A stretch of 64,000 nucleotides of DNA. It comes from Persicitalea sp963803495 (GTDB taxonomy: Bacteria > Bacteroidota > Bacteroidia > Cytophagales > Spirosomataceae). Position 1 is the first letter of the stretch, and each line of letters starts with the position of its first letter. The position numbers and the translations under genes are program-made. Location: assembly GCA_963803495.1 (NCBI GenBank), contig CAWDMP010000002.1:1612001-1676000 (forward strand), written 5' to 3'. Of this stretch, positions 1 to 8,606 are shown one piece after another. Below the pieces are notes generated by a model that saw only the letters and a list, made by a program, of their open reading frames with translations, was not told the origin of the DNA and made no database searches.

Positions 1-1404
1 TATTTGGTCGGAGGGTTTTTCTTCTACGGTGTACTCGATGTCCACCGTGCCGTCCGACTGGTTCGGGATGGGGTTGATTTTGATCGTCTCGGGATCGAAG
101 TAGCCCATCTGCGCAAGTTGGCGGTTGGTGTTGATGAGTTCGGTTTTGCTAAATTTCTGGCCCGGCAGCGTAAACAGCTCGCGCAGCACCACGCGGTCGC
201 TGGTTTTGGTGTTGCCGTTCAGGATGATGCGGTTGATGGTAGCCTGGGTACCTTCGCGAATGCGGATTTCAATGTCGATTGAATCGCCGACGACCGATGT
301 CTCGACGGGCGTGGCGCTGAAATACAGGTAGCCGTCGTCCATGTAAAGGGAGCTGACATCGGCACCGGGGATGCCGTTGATTTTCTTGTCGAGTTCTTCG
401 GGATTGTAGACATCACCCTTTTGTAATCCCAGGATAGTGTTAAGCAATTCCGTTTTGCGAAGGTAATTGCCCGACCACGCGATGTTGCGGTAGTAGTACT
501 TGGGACCTTCGTCGATCTTCACGAAGATGTTGATGTTGCCATCCTCGAGGCTTTTGATGCTATCGTACTCGATGGTCGCATCGCGGTAGCCGTTCTTGCG
601 GTAGTAGGCGATGAGCTTGTCCTTGTCCTCGTCGTAGAGCTTGGGGATGTACTTGGAGGGCGTGAAAAGGTGCCAGAGTTTTTTCTCCTTGGTTTTTTTC
701 AACTTCTTCCTCAGCGTCTTGTCGCTCACCTCCTCGTTCCCCACGAAGTCGATGCGCTCGATTTTGACCTTACTGCCCTTGTCGATTGTGAAATTGAGCG
801 TGGCCTGGCCGCGCGTGGTGTCGGGAATCTGCACCGCCTTGACGGTGGTGTTGTAGAAACCCTTATCCATGTAATGCTTCTTGATGAGGAGCTGCGTGTT
901 CTTGATCACCGTGGGCGTGATAACGCGGCCCTTGATCAGCTTCACCTTGTCGTTCAGGGTTTCGCGCTGACTCTTCTTAATGCCCGAAAAGGTGACCTTA
1001 TAAAGCCGGGGCCGCTCCTTGATATGAATGTTGAGCCACACTTTACCCTCCTCCATTTTAGTCGCCAGAATCTCGACGTCGTCCAGGGTACCGAAGTCCA
1101 TCATGCGCTTGATCGAACCCGAAATGGCGGGTCCGGGAATCCTGACTTTATCACCCACCTGCAAGCCAGAAATGGACACCATCGAATTGGGGTCCAGGAA
1201 TTGGGTACCCGATACGGTGACGTCCGCGATTTCGTATTCCTTGGGGTCAGCGTAGTCGATGCCGACTTTTTTCTCCGCTGGAGCGGCGGGCTTGTTGCTG
1301 CCCAGGCCAATGCGCTGCGCCTGACTGCCACTGGCGAAAGCCAGCAGAATGAATAAAATTCTCGCTAGGATATTCAATGGGGTAAATTTTTTCATATGGT
1401 TCAT
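1..1404 (-). CDS. bamA: Outer membrane assembly factor BamA (Omp85), N-terminal part, cut by window edge
   Basis: This is the N-terminal 468 codons of the BamA protein, which folds and inserts beta-barrel proteins into the outer membrane. The frame runs open off the left edge, so the barrel itself is outside the window. An apparent signal peptide (LNILARILFILLAFASGSQAQ) is followed by successive POTRA-type repeats, with segments such as YKVTFSGIKKSQRETLNDKV and YYYRNIAWSGNYLRKTELLN typical of the family. Two ATGs are possible, at 1404 (MNHMKK) and 1395 (MKKFTP). The shorter one gives the more usual signal peptide. The gene lies 18 nt behind uppS on the same strand, an arrangement common in Bacteroidota, so the two are probably co-transcribed. 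Identification is confident; only the exact start is open. Confidence 0.9.
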   Translation of the reverse strand, partial: MNHMKKFTPLNILARILFILLAFASGSQAQRIGLGSNKPAAPAEKKVGIDYADPKEYEIADVTVSGTQFLDPNSMVSISGLQVGDKVRIPGPAISGSIKRMMDFGTLDDVEILATKMEEGKVWLNIHIKERPRLYKVTFSGIKKSQRETLNDKVKLIKGRVITPTVIKNTQLLIKKHYMDKGFYNTTVKAVQIPDTTRGQATLNFTIDKGSKVKIERIDFVGNEEVSDKTLRKKLKKTKEKKLWHLFTPSKYIPKLYDEDKDKLIAYYRKNGYRDATIEYDSIKSLEDGNINIFVKIDEGPKYYYRNIAWSGNYLRKTELLNTILGLQKGDVYNPEELDKKINGIPGADVSSLYMDDGYLYFSATPVETSVVGDSIDIEIRIREGTQATINRIILNGNTKTSDRVVLRELFTLPGQKFSKTELINTNRQLAQMGYFDPETIKINPIPNQSDGTVDIEYTVEEKPSDQI

Positions 1405-1422
1405 GTACTATACGTCTTTTGT

Positions 1423-2169
1423 CTACTCACGGACTTTCACCTGCTCGCCCGTTTTGCCAAACCGCCGCTCTCGCTTCTGGTACGACAAAATACCCTCGTA
1501 CAGATGCGCCTTACGGAAATCGGGCCAGAAAACTTCGTCGTAAATGTACAACTCAGCGTACGCCAGCTGCCACAAAAGGAAATTGCTGATCCGGTGGTCG
1601 CCGCCCGTGCGCAGCATCAAATCCACATCGGGGCGGCCTTGGGTAGCCAGTCGTTCGTTGAGTAGACCCTCCGAGATGTCTTTCGGTTGTAATGCGCCCG
1701 ATTTTATTTCTTCGGCGAGCTGTCGGGTGGCCTGCACGATGTCCCATTTGCCGCTGTAGCCCAAGGCTAAGATCAGATTCAGCCCGTCGTTTTGGCTGGT
1801 ATCGGCTACGGCCTCAGCCAGTTGGGCCCGGCAGCGATCGGGCAGGCTATTCAGGTCGCCGATAGAGTCGAGCCGGACGTTGTTCTTCTGCAGCGTGGGT
1901 AATTCGTCGCGGATGGTCTGGACCAGGAGTTCCATCAGTGCCTGCACTTCACGGCGGGGGCGGGCCCAGTTTTCGGTCGAGAAGGCGTAGAGCGTCAGGT
2001 ACCCGACGCCCAGTTCGGCGCAGCCTTCGGTTACTTCCCGTACGGCCTTGATCGCGTTGCGATGGCCAAAAATACGCGCCGCGCCCTTGCTTTGAGCCCA
2101 CCTACCGTTGCCATCCATGATAACGGCGATGTGTTTGGGCAGATTGCTCAAGTCAATGAGTTCTTTCAT
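1423..2169 (-). CDS. uppS: Isoprenyl transferase (undecaprenyl diphosphate synthase)
   Basis: Cis-prenyltransferase that condenses isopentenyl diphosphate onto farnesyl diphosphate to make the C55 lipid carrier for peptidoglycan and other cell-envelope polymers. At 248 aa the length is normal. The N-terminal motif HIAVIMDGNGRWA (residues 13-25) carries the catalytic Asp19, and the C-terminal motif GGDHRISNFLLWQ followed by YAELYI is the substrate-binding signature of the family. The gene is directly upstream of bamA with an 18-nt gap, coupling lipid-carrier synthesis to envelope assembly. I see no abnormality in the reading frame. Confidence 0.97.
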   Translation of the reverse strand: MKELIDLSNLPKHIAVIMDGNGRWAQSKGAARIFGHRNAIKAVREVTEGCAELGVGYLTLYAFSTENWARPRREVQALMELLVQTIRDELPTLQKNNVRLDSIGDLNSLPDRCRAQLAEAVADTSQNDGLNLILALGYSGKWDIVQATRQLAEEIKSGALQPKDISEGLLNERLATQGRPDVDLMLRTGGDHRISNFLLWQLAYAELYIYDEVFWPDFRKAHLYEGILSYQKRERRFGKTGEQVKVRE

Positions 2170-2255
2170 TCCGCAAACCCGCGTTTAACTTTTTTTAATA
2201 AAAAAATGGCCCGATTTTACCTTAAAAATCTGCTTGTGAGTAGCATATACGCTAT

Positions 2256-2263
2256 CAAATCTA
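2256..2263 (-). promoter_or_regulatory. Possible -7 promoter box for uppS-bamA
   Basis: On the minus strand this reads TAGATTTG, which fits the Bacteroidota -7 consensus TAnnTTTG, about 87 nt before the uppS start. I could not place a convincing -33 TTG element at the usual distance, so this is a weak call from one box only. Confidence 0.3.
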
Positions 2264-2332
2264 TAAACCGGGGCGCAAGTTAGTCATATCTCAGGCGGCT
2301 TCAAAATCAATCGTTTTGGTCCAGGGTATACT

Positions 2333-2782
2333 TCAAATTTCGAGCAGTTGGCGGATGGCGTCGCCGTAGGTGGAGCCACTCTGTAACGTGGTGGACTTGC
2401 GGTCGCGCATGACGAGCAGGTACTTGCCATTGAAATGCCGTTGAATTTCGGCGATTTGGTGCGTGTTGAGAATGGCCGAGCGGCTCACGCGCAGGAACTG
2501 GGCGGGGAGTTTCTGCTGCAAACCTGTAAGGGTGTGGCTGATAAGGTACTGTTGCCCGTCCAAGGTGTTGAGGAAAACGTATTTGTCCTCGGCCTCGAAG
2601 TGCGACGCCTCTGTGAGCGGAATGAGCAGGATGCGCTCCCCCGACTTAACCGACAGTGAATGCATTTCCTGCTTCGGCTGCATTTTCTCCAAAAGTCGGA
2701 GCAGATTTTGAGTGTGAGTTTCTTGGGTTTCCAGCGATTCGAGGGTTTCAATTTGGTCTGCCGATTTCGCACTACCCGTCAC
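2333..2782 (-). CDS. LytTR DNA-binding domain protein, C-terminal half of a split response regulator
   Basis: The 149-aa frame holds a LytTR DNA-binding domain (roughly residues 45-147; landmarks EDKYVFLNTLDGQQYLISHT and FLRVSRSAILN). It starts with GTG and overlaps the preceding receiver-domain frame by 11 nt. In this family the receiver and LytTR domains are normally one protein of about 250-270 aa. Removing one G from the GGG at about 2781-2783 would join the two frames into a single 269-aa regulator. Either this is a frameshift (real or a consensus error) or a split pair translated by overlap from the GTG. Its target genes would be in the TonB receptor/TPR/kinase group directly upstream. 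Confidence 0.75.
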   Translation of the reverse strand: MTGSAKSADQIETLESLETQETHTQNLLRLLEKMQPKQEMHSLSVKSGERILLIPLTEASHFEAEDKYVFLNTLDGQQYLISHTLTGLQQKLPAQFLRVSRSAILNTHQIAEIQRHFNGKYLLVMRDRKSTTLQSGSTYGDAIRQLLEI

Positions 2783-3143
2783 CCGCAGCTTTTATCTTCT
2801 CGATCGTCTTCTGCAAGCGCTCGTTTTCGATGGGCTTCAATAAATAGTCGACCGAATTCTCCTCGAAGGCCCGGATCGCGTACTGATCGTAGGCCGTCGC
2901 AAAAACGACCATCGGCATCTTGCCCACTTTGGCCAGCATCTCGAAGCCGTTGAGCAGTGGCATTTCTATATCGAGAAAAATAAGGTCGGGCGTGTACTGA
3001 TCGACCATAGCCAGGCCCTCGGCGCCATTGTGCCCTTCGGCGATGATGTCGAAGACCTCGGCGTAGTCGCTCAGCAAGCGTCTCAGGCGGTTGAGGGCGA
3101 GTTGCTCGTCGTCGATGATGATTGTGCGTAAAGGAAGTTTCAT
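2772..3143 (-). CDS. Response regulator receiver domain, N-terminal half of split LytTR regulator
   Basis: A 123-aa CheY-like receiver with the acidic pair at Asp11/Asp12, phospho-acceptor Asp58 in IFLDIEMP, and the conserved Lys103 in LLKPIE. It stops (TAG) shortly after the receiver fold and overlaps the LytTR-domain frame, which is one nucleotide out of phase. The start lies 1 nt beyond the stop of the LytS-type kinase gene, so kinase and regulator are clearly one operon. It is the expected phosphorylation partner of that kinase. If the frameshift is real, the receiver would be uncoupled from its DNA-binding output. Confidence 0.8.
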   Translation of the reverse strand: MKLPLRTIIIDDEQLALNRLRRLLSDYAEVFDIIAEGHNGAEGLAMVDQYTPDLIFLDIEMPLLNGFEMLAKVGKMPMVVFATAYDQYAIRAFEENSVDYLLKPIENERLQKTIEKIKAAGDG

Positions 3144-3144
3144 A

Positions 3145-4407
3145 TTACAACCGCGCTTTTTTTACCTTGATACCGACGTGCTTGGTCGGTTCGTTGCGCA
3201 TTTCCACGGCGGCGTCGGCTTGGTACAACAACTGCAATTTTTCCTGAATGCTCCGCAGGCCGTAACCCGACGAAAGGCTTTCGCCAAACGCGGGGCCGTT
3301 GTCGTGCACGCAAAGGTACAGCCACCCGTCTTTTTCAAAAATATGCACGCGAATTTGTCCCGCCTCAGGCAATTTGCTAATGCCGTGCTTCACAGCGTTC
3401 TCGACGATGGGTTGAAGTAGAAATCGCGGTACGGCGAGTGCCAGCAGGGCCGGGTCGTCTACCTGCACCGTAAAATTCAGGCGATCTCCGAAGCGCACCT
3501 GCTCGACCTGGAGGTAGGTCTCGACCATCTCCAACTCGTGCGCCACGGTGTCGAAGTAGTCGTCGTCGCGGCCCGTGGTGTAGCGAAATAGTTTCGAGAG
3601 CAGCACTGTCATCGTTTCGGCCTTATCAGGGTTTTCGTGCACCAGGCTGGCGATGCTGTTAAGCGAATTGTACAGGAAATGCGGGTTGATCCTGGCTTGC
3701 AAAGCGCTTAGTTCGGCGCGGGTTTTCAATTTTTCAAGATTGAGCAACTGGTACTCTTGTTCCGAGATTTTGCGCGACAGCTGCCGCCCCTGCCGACTGA
3801 GGTAGTAGAACAGGTTTGACAGGCCAATCGGCCCCAGGGTGTATACGTACCAAGGCGTCGAATCGCGTTCCGATTCGAAATCTCCCCCCCGGGCGCTAAA
3901 CTGATCGATGATGCCTACGCCCCAGCCAAAGTAAAGGATTGATGCAAAAACGAGGTACCCTACTGTCACTAACAATGTCAGTACCAGGTACTTTCTCCCC
4001 ACCTTACCCGATAGTTGATCGAGCCACGGGGCGATCCGATTGGTAAGTAATACGGTAAGCAACCCCGTCAGTAGGTTTAGTACGATCACAAACTGATTAA
4101 GCTGCATGACCAGCGGGTCGGAAGCGGTAACGAGCTGATTGGTAAAGTATAGAACACCACTCACTCCGTAGACGAAAATAGCGCCAAAAAACATCGCCAC
4201 CACCAACCCCAGCCAGCTTTGGCTTTGGATGAGGGTAACTAACTTGAAATCGCTCCAATGGAACAAGTCGCTCTTATTGGAAGAACTCAGGTTGGGGCCC
4301 CGCAAATCCATACCATTGGAATCGAATCCCGCCGAGTTGGTGCCAACCATTCTGAGCGGGCGTTTCTTGGCCTGGCTTGTTTGTTCGATCACTCGTTCGT
4401 TTTCCAT
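3145..4407 (-). CDS. LytS/YehU-type sensor histidine kinase
   Basis: Membrane sensor kinase of 420 aa. Four hydrophobic segments lie at roughly residues 66-90, 104-124, 141-162 and 188-204. A coiled linker and the His_kinase (PF06580) block follow, with the phospho-acceptor His243 in INPHFLYNSLNSI. A GHKL ATPase domain closes the protein (FLLQPIVENAVKHGI and CVHDNGPAFGE). It should phosphorylate the LytTR-type regulator encoded 1 nt downstream. The upstream genes, a TPR-like exported protein and a TonB-dependent receptor, share the strand, suggesting that the system senses or controls uptake through that receptor. The signal is unknown. Confidence 0.9.
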   Translation of the reverse strand: MENERVIEQTSQAKKRPLRMVGTNSAGFDSNGMDLRGPNLSSSNKSDLFHWSDFKLVTLIQSQSWLGLVVAMFFGAIFVYGVSGVLYFTNQLVTASDPLVMQLNQFVIVLNLLTGLLTVLLTNRIAPWLDQLSGKVGRKYLVLTLLVTVGYLVFASILYFGWGVGIIDQFSARGGDFESERDSTPWYVYTLGPIGLSNLFYYLSRQGRQLSRKISEQEYQLLNLEKLKTRAELSALQARINPHFLYNSLNSIASLVHENPDKAETMTVLLSKLFRYTTGRDDDYFDTVAHELEMVETYLQVEQVRFGDRLNFTVQVDDPALLALAVPRFLLQPIVENAVKHGISKLPEAGQIRVHIFEKDGWLYLCVHDNGPAFGESLSSGYGLRSIQEKLQLLYQADAAVEMRNEPTKHVGIKVKKARL

Positions 4408-4422
4408 TTCTGTTCAACGTCC

Positions 4423-4437
4423 AACGCTGACAGCGTT
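4423..4437. repeat. 15-nt palindrome, REP-like (copy 1)
   Basis: AACGCTGACAGCGTT is a perfect odd-centred palindrome in the short gap between the TPR-protein gene and the kinase gene. The same 15-mer on the other strand occurs at 57308-57322, also intergenic. The pair suggests a dispersed REP-like element. A role as a weak transcription terminator is also possible. Confidence 0.5.
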
Positions 4438-4455
4438 ATTGATGGCGGTGTTTAA

Positions 4456-5112
4456 CTATTTATTTGCTTCGGCTAACATATACTCGGCTTGTCCCGCGCC
4501 CCAGTTGGGATGCAACGGGCTTTGAGGTTGGAAGGTAGCAAATTTTTCCATCGCTTTTTCGAGCACGGGCTTAGCCAGTTTCTTTCCCCCCCCGAATTGC
4601 TCGGGCGTGTAGTACAGCGAGCTACCTTTCATCAGGTACACCCGCGGATTGTCGGAGTCGAGGGCCTCGGCTTTTTTCAGACTAGCCTCGAACTTCGGCC
4701 CCTCCGTCTGAAAACGCGACTGCGGATCGGCCAGCATCCGGGCCTGGTGTACCTGCGCCTCGAGCAGCATCAGCTCGGAGTTTTCGCCCGCGATGGCAAC
4801 GGCCTCTTTAAGTAGTGCCTCGGCTTTGTCGACCAGTTGATCTTTTTCAGTGGTATTCTTGCCAAAGTACCCCAGCATCGAATAGGCATAAGCGGCGTAG
4901 TAACGGGGCAGCCATTCCTTCGGCTCGGCGGAGGCGATGCGCTCGAAGCGATTGGCCAGCGCCTGCCACTCGGCCGGGACGGGTTCCTTGTTTTCACTGA
5001 CCGAAAAATCTTTGATCGCCTCGATCATGGCGGCAGCGTACTTCTCGCTCTGCGCAAACAGAAAGTTAACGGAGAGAAGCAGGGCGAAGGTAGTAGTCAG
5101 GAGCTTTTTCAT
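4456..5112 (-). CDS. Exported TPR-like protein of unknown function
   Basis: 218 aa from the ATG at 5112. An upstream in-frame extension to 5238 exists but precedes a clear Sec signal peptide (MKKLLTTTFALLLSVNFLFA), so I take the ATG before that signal. The mature protein is helical, with alanine-rich repeats resembling tetratricopeptide units (AAYAYSMLGYFGK, ALLKEAVAIAGENSELMLLE, KAEALDSDNPRVYLMKGSSL). It lies between a TonB-dependent receptor upstream and a LytS-type kinase downstream on the same strand, so it may be a periplasmic adaptor of that set. This is inference from position. I do not recognise a named family. Confidence 0.75.
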   Translation of the reverse strand: MKKLLTTTFALLLSVNFLFAQSEKYAAAMIEAIKDFSVSENKEPVPAEWQALANRFERIASAEPKEWLPRYYAAYAYSMLGYFGKNTTEKDQLVDKAEALLKEAVAIAGENSELMLLEAQVHQARMLADPQSRFQTEGPKFEASLKKAEALDSDNPRVYLMKGSSLYYTPEQFGGGKKLAKPVLEKAMEKFATFQPQSPLHPNWGAGQAEYMLAEANK

Positions 5113-5215
5113 TTTGGTTTGGTTGGTTGGAGTTAAGTGAAACTTTGTTTTGAGGAGGAAAGGAGGAAAGAGGAAAGGAAAGCTGGCGCCTAGCTCCTTT
5201 TCTCCCTTCTCCGTA

Positions 5216-7393
5216 CTATACATCCAAACGAGTGACAACGGCCTTCTTCGACAGCATGATTTGCAGGCCGACGAAGAAGCTGCGGTAGCTTTGCGGACCG
5301 ACGGCGTAGCGGGTTTGGCCGTCGGGTGTGTAGCGGTAGGTGAAGACGTTGCGGGTATTCAGGATGTTGTCGACGGTGAGGTACAGGACGGTGAAGTTGC
5401 CTTTGATCGTCATAATTTTGCTGGCCGAGAAACTCAGGTTGTGCACGGGCGGCGTGCGGTCGGCCAGGAATACATCGCGGTTAGGATTGTAATACGGCCG
5501 ACCGCTTGTGTAGGCATAGGTAAAGTTCGCGCTCGTGGTGATCTTTTCCAGCCACTTTTTGGTAATCACGCTGACGTTGTGATTGGAGACAAAGGTTGGC
5601 GTAGCGGCCTGCTGGAATTGTTGGAAAAGGCGCTCGGTATCTACGTAGCTGTATGTAATCCAGTAGTCAAAATCTTTGATCGTTTTCTGGTCGCGCCAGA
5701 ATACATCGAAGCCCTGTGCGTAGCCGTCGCCGCCGTTGGTAGTGCGTCCCCAGGGGAAGCGGTAAGGGTTGGCATCGAATTGGAATGGCGCTCCCGGCAA
5801 CGTGGTAAACTCCCGCACGAGCTGGGCGTAGTTCTTGTAAAAGCCTTCGATCCGAAAAGTTCGCTTGTCCTTGACGCGCTGATAGTTCAGGATTAGGTGG
5901 TCGGCGCGCTCGAAATTCAGGTCCTGGTTCAGGTACAAGTACCTATGATCGGGATTTTGGTAAAACTGTCCCGCCGCCAGCGACACTTGGCTGTACGCCC
6001 CCGTTTTGTAAGCAAACGACAGGCGCGGCGCGAGGTTGTAGCGGTCGATCACCGACGAGTATTCACCTCTCAGACCCACGCGTCCGGCCAGTTCTCTTGA
6101 CAGGTAAACCTCTGCTTCGACGAAGGCTGCCGCGTAGTTGTCGCGTAGCGCGTAGCTTTGGTTGTTGTAGGCAGTTTTAAGATTGATTCGATGAATCTCG
6201 GTACCGAAAAGCAGCGTATTGTTTTTTTCATAAACACGGGTCAGCACCGCCCGGCCCTGAATGCGCTCGTCGGAGCCGCCGAAATTGGAGCCGTCGAAGG
6301 TCGTCTCGTCACTATTGTGGCTGTACGAAAAACCGCTGTTGAGCTGCCATTTCCCCTCGGCGAAGCTATCGGTGTAGGTACCCGTTGTGAAGGCATTGCG
6401 GTTATGGAGTTGGATGCCCGTGTGGGTTTCGTCGTCGAGCGGGGCCTGGGTCACCATGCCAAGGCGGTTGTCGGAGTACATGCCGTAGGTTTTGAGCAGT
6501 CCGGTTTTGGAAGTTTTGAGGCGGTAGGTAATCGACGAACCTACAAACTCCGGCGCGCGGGTCCATTCGACATTTTGCTTTACCAGCGCAAAAAGCGGTT
6601 TTAGATTGCCGTAGTACCCCACCACCGACAGCGACTGCTTTTCGTCGGCCACGTCGTAGTTCAGCCCCGCGTTCACCAGATTCAGACTTACCCCCAGACC
6701 GTTGTTGGAGGCCTTGTCAGAAGTACTCAATAGCAGCACCGACGAGAGCGCCTGCCCGTACTGCGCCGAGTAGCCGCCTGTGCTGAACGCCGTTCCCTTG
6801 AACATAAACGGGTTGAAGCGTCCGCGCTGCTGCACGTCGGGCAGCGCACTAAAAAACGGGTTCTGGACGATCATACCGTCAATGACGACCTTGGCTTCCT
6901 GTCCCGAACCGCCCCGCACAAACAGTCCATTTTGCTCGCCGACGCGCTGGGCGCCGGGCAGCAACTGCATCACCGCAGTGATGTCGGCCCCGGCCCCGGC
7001 AGTAGTCACGATGTCGAGCGGCTTGAGCATCGTCATACGTTTTTCGTCGGAGGCCTCGAACGACCCCGCCGTAATGACGACCGTGTTCAATTCACTGGCC
7101 GATTCTTCTAGTTTTATCGTAAAAATCTGCGGCTTGCCTTGTAAGACAAGCCGACGTTCCAACGGCTCGTAGCCCACGTAGCTTATTTGCAGCGTAACCG
7201 AATCTTCCTCGAAGGTTTTGAAATAAAACTTCCCGAGCGTGTCGGTATTGGCTCCGTCGTAGGTACCGCGCAACAGGACGTTGGCCCCGGGCAAGGGATT
7301 GTTTTTTTGGTCGGTAACCCTTCCACTCAGGAGCGTCTGAGCGGCGAGCGGGGTACCGTTTAGTAATAGGATGAAGAGAAGTAGGTTTTTCAT
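5216..7393 (-). CDS. TonB-dependent receptor with carboxypeptidase-regulatory-like N-terminal domain
   Basis: 725-aa outer-membrane active-transport receptor. A signal peptide (MKNLLLFILLLNGTPLAAQ) precedes a CarboxypepD_reg-like beta-sandwich (about residues 20-100, LSGRVTDQKNNPLPGANV). A plug domain follows (about 120-230; VMQLLPGAQRVGEQNGLFVR), then a 22-strand-type barrel to the C-terminus. It lacks a SusD partner and an STN domain, so it is a smaller receptor than the two SusC proteins in this window and more like siderophore or metal-complex receptors. It is the first gene of a minus-strand group with the TPR-like protein and the LytS/LytTR pair. The substrate cannot be told from sequence. 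Confidence 0.9.
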   Translation of the reverse strand: MKNLLLFILLLNGTPLAAQTLLSGRVTDQKNNPLPGANVLLRGTYDGANTDTLGKFYFKTFEEDSVTLQISYVGYEPLERRLVLQGKPQIFTIKLEESASELNTVVITAGSFEASDEKRMTMLKPLDIVTTAGAGADITAVMQLLPGAQRVGEQNGLFVRGGSGQEAKVVIDGMIVQNPFFSALPDVQQRGRFNPFMFKGTAFSTGGYSAQYGQALSSVLLLSTSDKASNNGLGVSLNLVNAGLNYDVADEKQSLSVVGYYGNLKPLFALVKQNVEWTRAPEFVGSSITYRLKTSKTGLLKTYGMYSDNRLGMVTQAPLDDETHTGIQLHNRNAFTTGTYTDSFAEGKWQLNSGFSYSHNSDETTFDGSNFGGSDERIQGRAVLTRVYEKNNTLLFGTEIHRINLKTAYNNQSYALRDNYAAAFVEAEVYLSRELAGRVGLRGEYSSVIDRYNLAPRLSFAYKTGAYSQVSLAAGQFYQNPDHRYLYLNQDLNFERADHLILNYQRVKDKRTFRIEGFYKNYAQLVREFTTLPGAPFQFDANPYRFPWGRTTNGGDGYAQGFDVFWRDQKTIKDFDYWITYSYVDTERLFQQFQQAATPTFVSNHNVSVITKKWLEKITTSANFTYAYTSGRPYYNPNRDVFLADRTPPVHNLSFSASKIMTIKGNFTVLYLTVDNILNTRNVFTYRYTPDGQTRYAVGPQSYRSFFVGLQIMLSKKAVVTRLDV

Positions 7394-7518
7394 GGTGGGC
7401 TGTGCCTCAGGCTTCTTGATGCTTCAAAACTAGCCACTTACTTATGTTCGGGCACGTCAATTCCGACGAAACGCGGAATTTTGGGGATGAAGTTGGGGGA
7501 GGCTCGTATCAACTCCTC

Positions 7519-7591
7519 CGTTACAACTTCCCGAAAGGCTGGCCCCAATGGAATTGCCGTCCGGCGTTCCAACTTTCGGGACGTTGTAACG
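7519..7591. repeat. Long imperfect inverted repeat in the 339-nt gap between the TonB receptor and mscS
   Basis: Arms 7519-7537 (CGTTACAACTTCCCGAAAG) and 7573-7591 (CTTTCGGGACGTTGTAACG) pair at 18 of 19 positions across a 35-nt spacer. The gap 7394-7732 separates divergent genes, so a terminator is not expected here. The element resembles a REP/MITE-like unit or a large operator. Nothing else recognisable is in the gap. Confidence 0.55.
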
Positions 7592-7732
7592 CCTCGTGGC
7601 CTCATCTCCTCAGATAGACTGTGAGAAAAAACCCGTTACTTTTTCTAAAAAGGGTAATCTTATTCACTGTAAAAGTTTGTAATGAGCTAACCAGACCTGT
7701 TTTTCAACCTAACTATTTTCGCTACCTAACCA

Positions 7733-8545
7733 ATGGAAAACCAAATCGAGCAAATCAAAACGATGATCGTCCTCTACGCGCCGAATGTGCTGCTGGCGAT
7801 TCTGACCCTAATCATCGGATTCTGGGTCATTGGCTGGATCAACAAACTTCTGGATCGCACCATGACGCAGCGGCGCATCGACCCGACGGTGAGCAACTTC
7901 GTGGGGTCGCTCATCAGCGTGGGGCTGAAAGTACTGTTGCTGCTGAGTGTGGCCTCACAGTTCGGCTTCCAGACTACCTCTTTTATTGCCATTCTGAGTG
8001 CTATGGCCTTTGCCGTGGGCCTGGCCATGCAGGGTAGTTTGGGGCACTTCGCCAGTGGGGTGATGCTGCTAATCCTAAAACCCTACCGCGTGGGCGATTT
8101 GGTGGAACTGAACGATAAAGTAGGCGTGGTAGAAGGGATTCACATCTTCAATACGACCCTTCGCACCGTGGACAACAAGCGGATATTTATTCCCAACGGC
8201 CTCATTACCGAAGACGTCATTACCAACATTTCGGGCCAGGGTGAAATTCGGGTGGACATGACCTACGGCATTGGCTACGAGAGCGACATCGACCGCGCCC
8301 GGCAGATCATTCTTGAAGTAGCGGCTGGCTGTCCTCAAATCATGAAAGACCGCCCCGTCGATGTGTTCGTCTCCGAGCTGGCCGATAGTTCCGTCAATTT
8401 TGCCGTGCGCCCCTGGGCCAATAGTTCCGATTACTGGACGGTGTACTTTTACATGCAGGAAAATATCAAAAAAGCTTTCGACAAAGCTAAAATCAGTATC
8501 CCATTTCCGCAACGCACCATTCACATGGTCACGAAGCCTGCTTGA
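7733..8545 (+). CDS. mscS: Small-conductance mechanosensitive channel, MscS family
   Basis: 270 aa, close to the length of classical MscS. Transmembrane helices lie at about residues 15-37, 60-80 and 85-115. The pore-lining helix TM3 is rich in Gly/Ala (AFAVGLAMQGSLGHFASGVML). The beta domain follows (YRVGDLVELNDKVGVVEGI, then IFIPNGLI) and a C-terminal cytoplasmic domain. It opens under membrane tension to release solutes on hypo-osmotic shock. It is transcribed divergently from the TonB receptor, and a sulfatase gene follows on the same strand after about 60 nt, probably without functional linkage. Confidence 0.95.
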   Translation: MENQIEQIKTMIVLYAPNVLLAILTLIIGFWVIGWINKLLDRTMTQRRIDPTVSNFVGSLISVGLKVLLLLSVASQFGFQTTSFIAILSAMAFAVGLAMQGSLGHFASGVMLLILKPYRVGDLVELNDKVGVVEGIHIFNTTLRTVDNKRIFIPNGLITEDVITNISGQGEIRVDMTYGIGYESDIDRARQIILEVAAGCPQIMKDRPVDVFVSELADSSVNFAVRPWANSSDYWTVYFYMQENIKKAFDKAKISIPFPQRTIHMVTKPA

Positions 8546-8606
8546 ATTGCCAGCAAGTATGCATGATTTTGCGATATTGCGGAACCAAGCCAATAAATCC
8601 GAGCCC

